Shown here: positions 1 through 6,892 of the stretch, piece after piece
Layout of the letters: each line of letters begins with the position of its first letter
Position numbering within the stretch: the stretch's first letter is position 1
Assembly: GCA_045133795.1 (NCBI GenBank)
Contig: JBGUUT010000036.1
Coordinates: 1-32,000, forward strand
From: RGIG8597 sp045133795
Lineage (GTDB): Bacteria; Spirochaetota; GWE2-31-10
DNA: 32,000 bases
Direction: 5' to 3'
The notes under the pieces: model-generated
Told to the model about the DNA's origin: nothing
What the model saw: only the letters and a program-made list of their open reading frames with translations
The model's database searches: none
Position numbers and translations under genes: made by a program

Positions 1-1
1 A

Positions 2-235
2 GTACTTTCAAAAGCTCCGGATTTGTGTCCGACAATTTTGAAAGACCCGGCTCCGGCTGTTTGGTTTGACGGTTTCGGTGACAGCGGTATAAATATGGTG
101 GTAGCCGGTTGGTTCAATTCTAAAGATGCATTAAAAACAAAAAATGATTTATATATAGCAATCAAAAAAGTTTTAGATGATGCAAATATTGAGATTCCTT
201 ACAACCGCTTAGATGTTAAAGTTTTGGATAAATAA
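2..235 (+). CDS. MscS-family mechanosensitive channel, C-terminal fragment
   Basis: The reading frame is open from the window edge, so only the last 77 codons are present and the start lies outside. The visible part has the pattern of the C-terminal cytoplasmic domain of small-conductance mechanosensitive channels: a DPAPAVWFDGFGDSGIN segment (the usual dP-P-v-v--lgdssv stretch), then a helix with K-x-DLYIAIKKVLDD, then the IEIPYNRLDVKV ending typical of the C-terminal beta strand. In the family this domain forms the cage under a heptameric inner-membrane pore that opens under hypo-osmotic stress. No membrane segment lies in the visible part, so the assignment rests on the C-terminal domain only. 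It converges on the minus-strand gene that follows. Confidence 0.75.
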   Translation, partial: VLSKAPDLCPTILKDPAPAVWFDGFGDSGINMVVAGWFNSKDALKTKNDLYIAIKKVLDDANIEIPYNRLDVKVLDK

Positions 236-324
236 AAGTTTATATTTCGTCTTGATTCCATTTTTTAATTAAGATAAGAGTATTAGCACTTTTGAAATCA
301 GCCGATTTGATTTTAAATAAAAAA

Positions 325-363
325 AATGGAGATTTTTCAGCATATAACCAAAAAATCTCCATT
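325..363 (-). terminator. Rho-independent terminator of the DUF4037 gene
   Basis: A perfect 13-bp stem (arms 325-337 and 351-363, AATGGAGATTTTT and its complement) encloses a 13-nt loop. Read on the minus strand it is followed by a run of eight T. It lies 11 nt past the stop of the gene at 374-1168 and has no T-run in the plus direction. Confidence 0.85.
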
Positions 364-373
364 CATAAAAAGA

Positions 374-1168
374 TTATTTATTCAGCTCAGACTCGCACAA
401 CTTTCGAATCTCACAAACTATGTCATTTATCACGCCGGAAATATTTTCACGAAACATTCCGGCAAAGAGCCGATTCAGATTCTCATCAAAATTGTTCGGC
501 AAAAGCTTACATTCCGCAGAACAGATACTTTGCATTCGCTTTTCACCGGGATGAGTCATTTCATTAAGAGCGAAAATTATATCAAAATAAGTCGCTAAGA
601 ATTCTGTAACACGATGATTCACACTAACCAAATCGCCGCGATTTTCAGACTTTTTAATTTGCATATCAAATGACGGCAAAATCCCGCTCAAGAGCTTCAA
701 ACCTTTTGAAATAATATTTTCTTTCAATTTTTGCGGATAAGGAATATTAAACTTTTTCTGTAATTCATTTAACTTTCCGGTTTTATCGACCACAATTTTT
801 GAAGTAATCAAATTATGCCACAAACAAGTCGTGTATCCGTTCCAAGCCACACAATCAAAGACAACAGAAGAAATCGTCTTTTCAAAATCCTCCATTCCCC
901 TATAAATTATATCCATATCAATTCCGTCGCTTAGAGTTACATCATCTTCAAGTTCCCAAAAGGAATTCCCGATTTCCATGTACTTACAATATTTAGATAA
1001 AATCTCTTTACGAACATTTTCATCAATCAACTTCGAAATATAAATATAAACATCGTAGTCCGACTTTTCGTCATTTCTACCCGTCGCCCGTGAACCTCCT
1101 AAAGCAATTGCTTCTACTTCCGGAAGCTTCTCAAATTCTTTAAACAATTCATTCACATCAACAGCCAT
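374..1168 (-). CDS. DUF4037-type nucleotidyltransferase-fold protein
   Basis: This 264-aa protein has the polymerase-beta-like nucleotidyltransferase signature near its start: GGSRATG at residues 24-30, then SDYDVYIY with the paired acids D37 and D39, and a third strand with D84-x-D86 (GIDMDII). That is the full GS...DxD...D metal-binding set, so it may be catalytically competent. The C-terminal two thirds are helical and match the pattern of DUF4037 proteins. The family includes enzymes that move a nucleotidyl group to small molecules or proteins, but the substrate of this type is not established and nothing nearby reveals it. It is a single-gene unit, with its own terminator downstream and a RAYT-type palindrome upstream. 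No close partner gene was seen, and the MNT-HEPN toxin-antitoxin layout is absent. Confidence 0.75.
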   Translation of the reverse strand: MAVDVNELFKEFEKLPEVEAIALGGSRATGRNDEKSDYDVYIYISKLIDENVRKEILSKYCKYMEIGNSFWELEDDVTLSDGIDMDIIYRGMEDFEKTISSVVFDCVAWNGYTTCLWHNLITSKIVVDKTGKLNELQKKFNIPYPQKLKENIISKGLKLLSGILPSFDMQIKKSENRGDLVSVNHRVTEFLATYFDIIFALNEMTHPGEKRMQSICSAECKLLPNNFDENLNRLFAGMFRENISGVINDIVCEIRKLCESELNK

Positions 1169-1190
1169 TATTTCTCCTTATTTTATCTCG

Positions 1191-1231
1191 GTGTCAGACC
1201 TCAATTCTATTTTGGGATTAAGGTCTGACAC
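1191..1231. repeat. REP-like palindrome A, upstream of the RAYT gene
   Basis: Perfect 11-bp arms, GTGTCAGACCT (1191-1201) and AGGTCTGACAC (1221-1231), enclose a 19-nt centre in which AAT/ATT can extend the stem after one mismatch. The arm core NCAGACC recurs in the palindrome at the other end of the transposase gene (1787-1831) and at 23847-23889. Flanking copies are what is expected of the DNA hairpins recognised by REP-associated tyrosine transposases. Confidence 0.8.
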
Positions 1232-1323
1232 TAAAATTTACTGTAAATCTTTGTAAATTTTCCTTCAACCTGTAGTTAAAAACATCACTCACTTACATTA
1301 AAGATAAATGCAGGGAGGAACAT

Positions 1324-1788
1324 ATGCGAAAACTTCGACAATTAAAGGAAAATGCATTTTATCATGTAAGTAATCGGTTTCACAAGTTAATTCAAATCAT
1401 TATGAATCCGCGAATTAAAAAAATGCTTCTCGATATTATCAAATCAGCCAATAAGAAATTTGATTTTACAATCAAAAATATCTGTATATTGGATACTCAT
1501 TTCCACATGGAAATACGCCCAAATAAGAATGAAAATCTGTCTGAAATAATGAAATACATCAAACAAAAGTTTACACAATGGATAAATCGAACTTTCAACT
1601 TGGAAGGAAGTGCTTGGAAAGACAGATTTTTCAGCAGAATTATCGAAGATTTTACTGATTTGGTAAGAGTTTTTATCTACATAGAAGAAAATCCAATAAA
1701 AGCCGGTCTTGCAAAACGCTCTGAAGAATATCCATTCTATGAAGTTTGGGAGGAAATTACAGAAAATACTTATCAATTAAAAGAATAA
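1324..1788 (+). CDS. REP-associated tyrosine transposase (RAYT), IS200-like Y1 family
   Basis: This 154-aa protein has the Y1 (IS200/IS605-type) transposase fold. The HUH metal-binding motif is H59-F-H61, preceded by the usual strand ILDT. The later motif FIYIEENPIKAGLA (residues 117-130) matches the rYI-NPvrA signature of RAYTs, with Y119 the likely nucleophile. It starts at ATG 1324 after GGGAGGA. In the family these enzymes cut and rejoin single-stranded REP hairpins. The gene has such a hairpin on each side, and the downstream one overlaps its stop codon, so the unit looks like an intact REPtron rather than a classic insertion sequence. There are no terminal inverted repeats of IS type and no TnpB partner. 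It is slightly short for a RAYT, but all key residues are present. Confidence 0.9.
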   Translation: MRKLRQLKENAFYHVSNRFHKLIQIIMNPRIKKMLLDIIKSANKKFDFTIKNICILDTHFHMEIRPNKNENLSEIMKYIKQKFTQWINRTFNLEGSAWKDRFFSRIIEDFTDLVRVFIYIEENPIKAGLAKRSEEYPFYEVWEEITENTYQLKE

Positions 1789-1831
1789 GGGTCAGACCCT
1801 AATTCTATTTTAGAATCAGGGTCTGACCCTT
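1787..1831. repeat. REP-like palindrome B, overlapping the RAYT stop codon
   Basis: Perfect 14-bp arms, AAGGGTCAGACCCT (1787-1800) and AGGGTCTGACCCTT (1818-1831), extend inward with ATTCT/AGAAT after one mismatch. The outer A pair belongs to the TAA stop of the transposase (1786-1788). A short T run follows, so it may also terminate transcription. The arm contains the same NCAGACC core as copies A (1191-1231) and C (23847-23889), and the centre AATTCTATTTT is identical to the start of the centre of copy A. Confidence 0.85.
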
Positions 1832-1862
1832 TTAAAATCACACCAATCGTCTACAAAGAAAA

Positions 1863-2828
1863 TTAATGATAAAAATGACGATTTCCGGTGAAATACATTG
1901 CAACACCAAGTTCATTACAAGCATTTATAGAATCTTCGTCACGTACAGAACCGCCCGGTTGAGCAATCGCAGTAATTCCGCGTTCCGCTGCCAAACGAAC
2001 TGTATCGTCCATTGGGAAAAATGCATCAGAACCGATTACGGCACCTTTTGCCTTCTCTCCTGCCCAATCAAGAGCAATTCTCGCACTTGTTACACGATTC
2101 ATCTGTCCGGCACCGACACCGAGCAACATTTTATCTTTTACAACTACAATTGCATTTGACTTTACATTTTTAACTATTGTCTGTGCAAACTTCATATCTT
2201 CAAGCTCTGCATCTGTAGCTGCTTTTTCTGTAATCTGCTTATATTCTTCTGTCATCGGAGATAAAACATCACGTTCTTGAATCAAATATCCGCCCAAAAC
2301 ATGTTTTACTTCACAAGCTTTTTCATTAAAAATCAAGTCTTTCCATTTTGCATATTCCATCAAGCGAATATTTTTTTTCTTTGATAATATTTCAAAAGCA
2401 CCTTCCGTAAACTTTTCCGCAATAATAATTTCAAGAAAAATTTTAGAAAGAAGCTCTGCTGTATCTTCCTTTACAATACCTTTCATTGCTACGATTCCGC
2501 CGAAGATTGACATTGAATCACCCTCATAAGTTGCTTTGAAAGATTCATAAACACTATCACGAGTTGCCGCACCGCATGGATTTGAATGTTTTACGGCTAC
2601 ACAAGATTCATCATTCAAATCTGCTAAAATTCTAAGAGCACCGGAAATATCCGCAATATTATTGTAACTCAATTCTTTTCCGTGTAACTTTCCTTCTGTG
2701 AAGAAGTTATGAACTCCGGAATTATCTGTTTCTACAAAATAAGCAGCATTCTGATGAGGATTTTCTCCGTAACGCATTTCAATATTTTTTGTCAGCTCCA
2801 GAGAAACCTTATTATCCAATTTTTCCAT
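1863..2828 (-). CDS. purH: Stand-alone AICAR formyltransferase (C-terminal domain of PurH)
   Basis: This 321-aa protein corresponds only to the transformylase half of the bifunctional PurH (about 515 aa in most bacteria). It opens almost directly with RYGENPHQNA, the start of the AICAR transformylase domain, and has the catalytic VKHSNPCGAA motif and the late FFPMDDTVRLAA segment. The reaction transfers formyl from 10-formyl-tetrahydrofolate to AICAR, the penultimate step to IMP. The N-terminal IMP cyclohydrolase (MGS-like) domain is absent. The ATG has GGAG at a good distance, and no reading frame for the missing domain lies upstream (2829-3074), so this is not a simple start error. Monofunctional versions are known in some bacteria (sometimes called PurV), with a separate cyclohydrolase. 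A partner would have to lie outside this window. Confidence 0.88.
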   Translation of the reverse strand: MEKLDNKVSLELTKNIEMRYGENPHQNAAYFVETDNSGVHNFFTEGKLHGKELSYNNIADISGALRILADLNDESCVAVKHSNPCGAATRDSVYESFKATYEGDSMSIFGGIVAMKGIVKEDTAELLSKIFLEIIIAEKFTEGAFEILSKKKNIRLMEYAKWKDLIFNEKACEVKHVLGGYLIQERDVLSPMTEEYKQITEKAATDAELEDMKFAQTIVKNVKSNAIVVVKDKMLLGVGAGQMNRVTSARIALDWAGEKAKGAVIGSDAFFPMDDTVRLAAERGITAIAQPGGSVRDEDSINACNELGVAMYFTGNRHFYH

Positions 2829-2993
2829 TTCAATTACTCCGTATAGATAAAATTGTTTCCTTATACTGTTTTTTTAATTTAAAGTCATTAAAAAAATACA
2901 ACAGCTCATTATTTCTTTTTTGATAAATATTTATAAAAACATTGTCACAAATTTTATTTTTAATTATTTTGCACTTTACTCATGACAAAATAT

Positions 2994-3022
2994 TTGACAA
3001 TGAAATTAGTAGAGGTTATATA
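2994..3022 (+). promoter_or_regulatory. Promoter of the moxR-bat operon
   Basis: A perfect -35 TTGACA (2994-2999), a 17-nt spacer and TATATA (3017-3022) form a near-consensus sigma-70 promoter. The start codon is about 50 nt further on, after an AAAGAGGA ribosome binding site. The intergenic stretch 2829-3074 is AT-rich and holds no other gene. Confidence 0.75.
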
Positions 3023-3074
3023 CCGTTAAATGGTCGTTTAAATTAAATATAAATTACTTTTAAAGAGGATATTC

Positions 3075-4061
3075 GTGGATACACAAGTAAAAGAAATACA
3101 TGCAAAAGTAGAAAAAGAAATTTCTACAATAGAAGCAATTCAAAATGAAATGAATAAAATTATTGTCGGTCAACGTGAAATGATAGAAGGACTTCTTGTG
3201 GGGTTATTCAGCGGCGGACACATTCTTGTTGAAGGTGTTCCCGGACTTGCAAAAACTTTAGCTATCAGTACTCTTTCAAGAGTTGTTGATTTAGATTACA
3301 AAAGAGTTCAGTTTACTCCGGATTTATTGCCGTCAGATATTACCGGAACTTTGATTTACAACCAAAAATCAGGCGATTTTGAACCTAAAAAAGGTCCTAT
3401 ATTTGCAAATCTGATTCTTGCCGATGAAATAAATCGTGCTCCGGCAAAAGTTCAAGCTGCATTGCTCGAAGCCATGCAGGAAAAACACATTACAATCGGA
3501 GACGTTACTTATTCTCTACCTAAACCTTTCATGGTAATGGCAACTCAAAACCCTGTCGACCAAGAAGGAACTTATGCACTTCCTGAAGCACAGGTTGACC
3601 GTTTTATGATGAAAATAAAAATTACTTATCCTAAGAAAGATGAAGAAAAAATAATTCTCGACAGAATGATGGATAATGCAGAGATTCCGTTAAATTGTAT
3701 TGTCTCAAAGGAAAAAATTGCACAGTTAAACAGTCTTGTAAATGAAATCTATATCGGAGACAGAGTAAAAAATTACATTATAGATATCATCGATGCGACT
3801 CGTAATCCTGAAAACTACGGTTTAAAAATAAATAATCTGATAAACTATCCGGCTTCACCGCGTGCAAGTATATTCCTTGCTCGTGCAGCAAAAGGTTTTG
3901 CACTTCTTAACGGACGCGGTTATGTTACGGCAGATGATGTTAAAAATGTAAGTATGATGGTTTTACGTCACAGAATTTTGCTTAGCTATGAAGCTGAAGC
4001 CGAAGGAATTTCATCGGAAGATGTAATTACTAAAATATTTAACTCAGTTGTGGTTCCGTAA
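3075..4061 (+). CDS. moxR: MoxR-family AAA+ ATPase
   Basis: This 328-aa AAA+ ATPase of the MoxR group has Walker A GVPGLAKT at residues 54-61 and Walker B LILADEIN at 113-120, followed by RAPAKVQAALLEAMQE. A sensor strand TQNPVDQEGTY and the C-terminal lid with YPASPRA complete the fold. The start is GTG 3075, since AAAGAGGA sits six bases before it. MoxR proteins act as chaperone-like partners of VWA-domain proteins, helping metal insertion or complex assembly. Here it leads an operon with three VWA-type proteins, which are its likely clients. Its stop overlaps the next start (TAATG), which implies translational coupling. Confidence 0.93.
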   Translation: MDTQVKEIHAKVEKEISTIEAIQNEMNKIIVGQREMIEGLLVGLFSGGHILVEGVPGLAKTLAISTLSRVVDLDYKRVQFTPDLLPSDITGTLIYNQKSGDFEPKKGPIFANLILADEINRAPAKVQAALLEAMQEKHITIGDVTYSLPKPFMVMATQNPVDQEGTYALPEAQVDRFMMKIKITYPKKDEEKIILDRMMDNAEIPLNCIVSKEKIAQLNSLVNEIYIGDRVKNYIIDIIDATRNPENYGLKINNLINYPASPRASIFLARAAKGFALLNGRGYVTADDVKNVSMMVLRHRILLSYEAEAEGISSEDVITKIFNSVVVP

Positions 4062-4954
4062 TGAATAAAGATAAAACAGATAAAATTCCGGAAGAACTTT
4101 TTAAAAAAGTAAGAAAAATCGAGCTTCATACAAAGAAATTGGTAAATGCGATGTCCAGCGGCAGTTATACTTCCGTATTTCGCGGACAAGGTATGGAGTT
4201 TGAAGAAGTGCGTGAATACAGTGCCGGAGATGACTACCGAAAAATAGATTGGAATGTAACCGCAAGACACAACACTCCATACGTAAAACGTCACCGTGAA
4301 GAACGTGAACTTAATGTAATGTTGCTTCTCGATGTTTCCGGGTCGTTAAACTTCGGTTCTTCATTCCAAACAAAACGCAATGTACTTGTAGAGACAGCCG
4401 CACTTCTTGCTTTTACTTCGCTTTTTAATCAAGACAAAATCGGTTCGATATTTTTTACAGACCGTATCGAACAATATTGTTATCCGTCAAAAAGCAAGAA
4501 TGCAATTCTGAGAATGATTCGTGATATTTTGTTTTTCAGCCCGGAAGGTAAAGGTACAAATATAAACTTGGCATTAGATTATGCAATTTCAAACATGAAA
4601 CATCGAGGTGTTATTTTTGTATTTTCTGATTTTCTGTCTGATATCGACAGTTCCAAGTTATTCATAGCTTCACGCAAGCACGATATTATCCCGATAATCA
4701 TAGAAGATGATTTTGAACTTCCCGGTAAAAACATCGGTTTGGTTGATATGATTGACAACGAAACCGGCAGAAAAGTTCTTGTTGATACCGGAAGCAAAGC
4801 TTACAAGGCTTTTCTTGACGAAAGACAACAGCGAAAAGAAGCTTTCTTAAATGAACTTACAAAATATCATATAGAACCAATACGTATTAATACTACCGAA
4901 TCGGCAGAAAAACCGATACTAACTTATTTTCACAAACGAAAACGAAGGCATTAA
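4061..4954 (+). CDS. DUF58 (VWA-like) protein of the MoxR-Bat operon
   Basis: This 297-aa soluble protein carries the DUF58 signature FRGQGMEFEEVREYSAGDD, followed by KIDWNVTARHN, in its first third. A VWA-like MIDAS strand LLLDVSGSLNF follows, with a later strand VIFVFSDFLSD. DUF58 proteins are almost always encoded directly after moxR and are thought to be its partner. No membrane segment or signal peptide was seen, so it should be cytoplasmic and linked to the membrane-bound Bat proteins. It overlaps moxR by one base and lies two bases before the next gene. Confidence 0.92.
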   Translation: MNKDKTDKIPEELFKKVRKIELHTKKLVNAMSSGSYTSVFRGQGMEFEEVREYSAGDDYRKIDWNVTARHNTPYVKRHREERELNVMLLLDVSGSLNFGSSFQTKRNVLVETAALLAFTSLFNQDKIGSIFFTDRIEQYCYPSKSKNAILRMIRDILFFSPEGKGTNINLALDYAISNMKHRGVIFVFSDFLSDIDSSKLFIASRKHDIIPIIIEDDFELPGKNIGLVDMIDNETGRKVLVDTGSKAYKAFLDERQQRKEAFLNELTKYHIEPIRINTTESAEKPILTYFHKRKRRH

Positions 4955-4956
4955 TT

Positions 4957-5955
4957 ATGAAAAAAAAGTTTTTGTGGATAATTGCTACATTATTTATTTC
5001 CTCAATGCTTTTCTGCGAGGAAAAGCTTCCGGTCAATGATTTTTCCGTAAATAAAACAGAAATATTACTGGGAGAAAAAATCAATTTCCAATTTTCAATC
5101 GTACCAGAGGAAAACGCAAAGGAATATCAAATTCTCACAGAAGAATTTGCAATTTCATATCCTTTTGAAATTTTATCTATTGATTATAAAAAACTAAATA
5201 ATCACACTACCGTTGTCAGCGGAGAAATGAGTTCCTTTACCGCCGGAGAATTAAAAGACATAAAAATGTCTGTCCCTGTTTCGTTTTCTGACGGAACTGT
5301 AGTAATTTATTCTACCGAAACAAAGCTTTTCAATGTTGCATCAGTTCTTACAAAGGAAGAAGAGGAAGCTTTAAAAAAAATTGAAGACCCGTCTACCGTA
5401 GAATTACGTCCGTCTTTACCCCAAGAAAAGTTTCGTCTTTACTTTGAAGGCTGGTTAATTTGGGGTTTAACAGTTCTCATTTTATCAATCTTAGCTGTTA
5501 TTATTTACCGCTATGTTATAAAAAAACTTCGTTCAAAAACACTTAGTGAAGAAGAATCTTGTGACCCTTTGGATAAATTATCCCCATACGAGAAGTTTTT
5601 ATTTATGATGGAAACTAACTCAACATATTCAGCTGACCGCAAAGAAACTGAAAAACAACTTTCCGGTATAAGCTGTGCGTTAAAAGAACTGATTACACAA
5701 AGTTTTAATTTTGATGCACAATCAAATGCTAAATCCGAAACCACACGAGAGCTTTTGCGTTCTATGCGTCAAGAAAATATAGATGATGTTTTGATTTCAA
5801 ATATCGGTGCCGTGTTCAATTCTATGGATATGGTAAAATTTGCAAAAGCTAATATCGACCAAGATGTATTCAATGATTATGTAAAAAATATCAGAGACTT
5901 CGGTTGCAAAATTAATGAAATAAGTAAAAAAGGAGCAGAAAATGAAAACATTTAG
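4957..5955 (+). CDS. Bat-operon membrane protein with N-terminal extracytoplasmic domain (BatD-like, short)
   Basis: This 332-aa protein starts with a signal peptide (MKKKFLWIIATLFISSMLFC) followed by about 130 residues of beta-rich extracytoplasmic sequence with NKTEILLGEKINFQFSI. That strand pattern resembles the Ig-like repeats of BatD. A single membrane span, WLIWGLTVLILSILAVIIY, lies near residues 168-186. The remaining 145 residues are a helical cytoplasmic domain. No catalytic motif was recognised. In other spirochaetes a protein of this size and topology sits at this place in the operon without a settled name. It probably scaffolds the complex. Its end overlaps batA by 14 nt. Confidence 0.75.
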   Translation: MKKKFLWIIATLFISSMLFCEEKLPVNDFSVNKTEILLGEKINFQFSIVPEENAKEYQILTEEFAISYPFEILSIDYKKLNNHTTVVSGEMSSFTAGELKDIKMSVPVSFSDGTVVIYSTETKLFNVASVLTKEEEEALKKIEDPSTVELRPSLPQEKFRLYFEGWLIWGLTVLILSILAVIIYRYVIKKLRSKTLSEEESCDPLDKLSPYEKFLFMMETNSTYSADRKETEKQLSGISCALKELITQSFNFDAQSNAKSETTRELLRSMRQENIDDVLISNIGAVFNSMDMVKFAKANIDQDVFNDYVKNIRDFGCKINEISKKGAENENI

Positions 5956-6892
5956 ATTTGATAATCTACTGGGCTTCTTATTTTTTCTTCTGCCTCTTCT
6001 TACACTTTTATACTATTTATTTTCCGAGAAAATTATAAAACACGGAGCATTTGTCAGTGCAATTTCAGGATTTAAACAAAAAAAATCTTGGCGTGTAATC
6101 GCTCACTATATCAGCGTCGCTTTATTATTCATCGGGCTTTTTGTTATAGCCTTCAGCCTTACAAGACCGCAACACGGTATTCAACGTGAAAAAATCGTTT
6201 CTACCGGAATCGATATTGTAATTGCATTGGACACATCTCCGAGTATGTTGATTAAAGATTACAAAAACAATACGCGAATCAATGTCGCAAAAGGAATCTT
6301 AGCAAATTTTGTTGAGAAACGAAAAAACGACAGAATGGGAATCGTTGTATTTTCTACAAATTCAATGATTAAATCCCCTGCCACAACAAATACAGACTTA
6401 CTCAAACGTATTATCTCCAAAATTGAAATCGACCCTCGCAAGGAAGGAACGACATCAATCGGAGTCGGAATGGCAAGTGCAATCAATCGTCTTATCAAAT
6501 TAAAAGATAACACCGAAAGTAAATCAAAAATCTTAATTCTTGTTACGGACGGAAAAAACAACTCAGGAGAAATTACGCCTCAAGCTGCTACGGATATGGC
6601 AAAACAACTTGGAATAAAAGTTTATACCGTAGGAATCGGAAGCAGCGAAGAGCTTGATTTTGAACTTTTGGGAAATATCGCCAAAGGTACCGGCGGAAAA
6701 TTCTTTCATGCTTCAACTTCAAATAATATAGAAGAAGCGTTCACCGAAATAAATCAACTTGAAAAGCAAAAAATTGAAACAATTAATTTTACTCGTTTCA
6801 AAAGTATCGGTTATCCGATTGCTGCCATCGGCGGATTATTATTTTTCTTGGGATTATTAGGTTATTCATTCCTTTTCAGGAGATTGCATTAA
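5942..6892 (+). CDS. batA: BatA: VWA-domain membrane protein
   Basis: This 316-aa protein has two N-terminal membrane spans (about residues 9-27 and 55-72), a VWA domain and a C-terminal span (residues 290-312). The MIDAS motif is complete: DTSPS at 97-101, with a later TDGKNN strand carrying the distal acid. In the Bat family the VWA domain faces away from the cytoplasm or lies at the membrane and binds divalent metal and partner proteins. The Bat name comes from aerotolerance genes of Bacteroides. Loss of the operon in Leptospira affects stress survival, but the molecular role is unresolved. It overlaps the preceding gene by 14 nt and batB by one nt (TAATG). Confidence 0.9.
   Translation: MKTFRFDNLLGFLFFLLPLLTLLYYLFSEKIIKHGAFVSAISGFKQKKSWRVIAHYISVALLFIGLFVIAFSLTRPQHGIQREKIVSTGIDIVIALDTSPSMLIKDYKNNTRINVAKGILANFVEKRKNDRMGIVVFSTNSMIKSPATTNTDLLKRIISKIEIDPRKEGTTSIGVGMASAINRLIKLKDNTESKSKILILVTDGKNNSGEITPQAATDMAKQLGIKVYTVGIGSSEELDFELLGNIAKGTGGKFFHASTSNNIEEAFTEINQLEKQKIETINFTRFKSIGYPIAAIGGLLFFLGLLGYSFLFRRLH

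Noticed and set aside
326..598. Plus-strand open frames at 292-598.
   Set aside because: They run antisense to the DUF4037 nucleotidyltransferase gene and its terminator, with no ribosome site or recognisable protein.
374..1168. MNT/HEPN toxin-antitoxin pair.
   Set aside because: The protein is twice the length of a minimal MNT antitoxin and has no adjacent HEPN gene.
1294..1307. The 14-mer TACATTAAAGATAA upstream of the RAYT gene recurs at 31419-31432 upstream of the Rpn-family gene.
   Set aside because: In a 32-kb AT-rich window several chance 14-mer matches are expected, the spacing to the two start codons differs (16 and 44 nt), and no element type explains it.
1191..1831. Classic insertion sequence ends around the transposase gene.
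   Set aside because: The flanking palindromes are each self-complementary hairpins, not a pair of terminal inverted repeats, and no target duplication or TnpB gene is visible.
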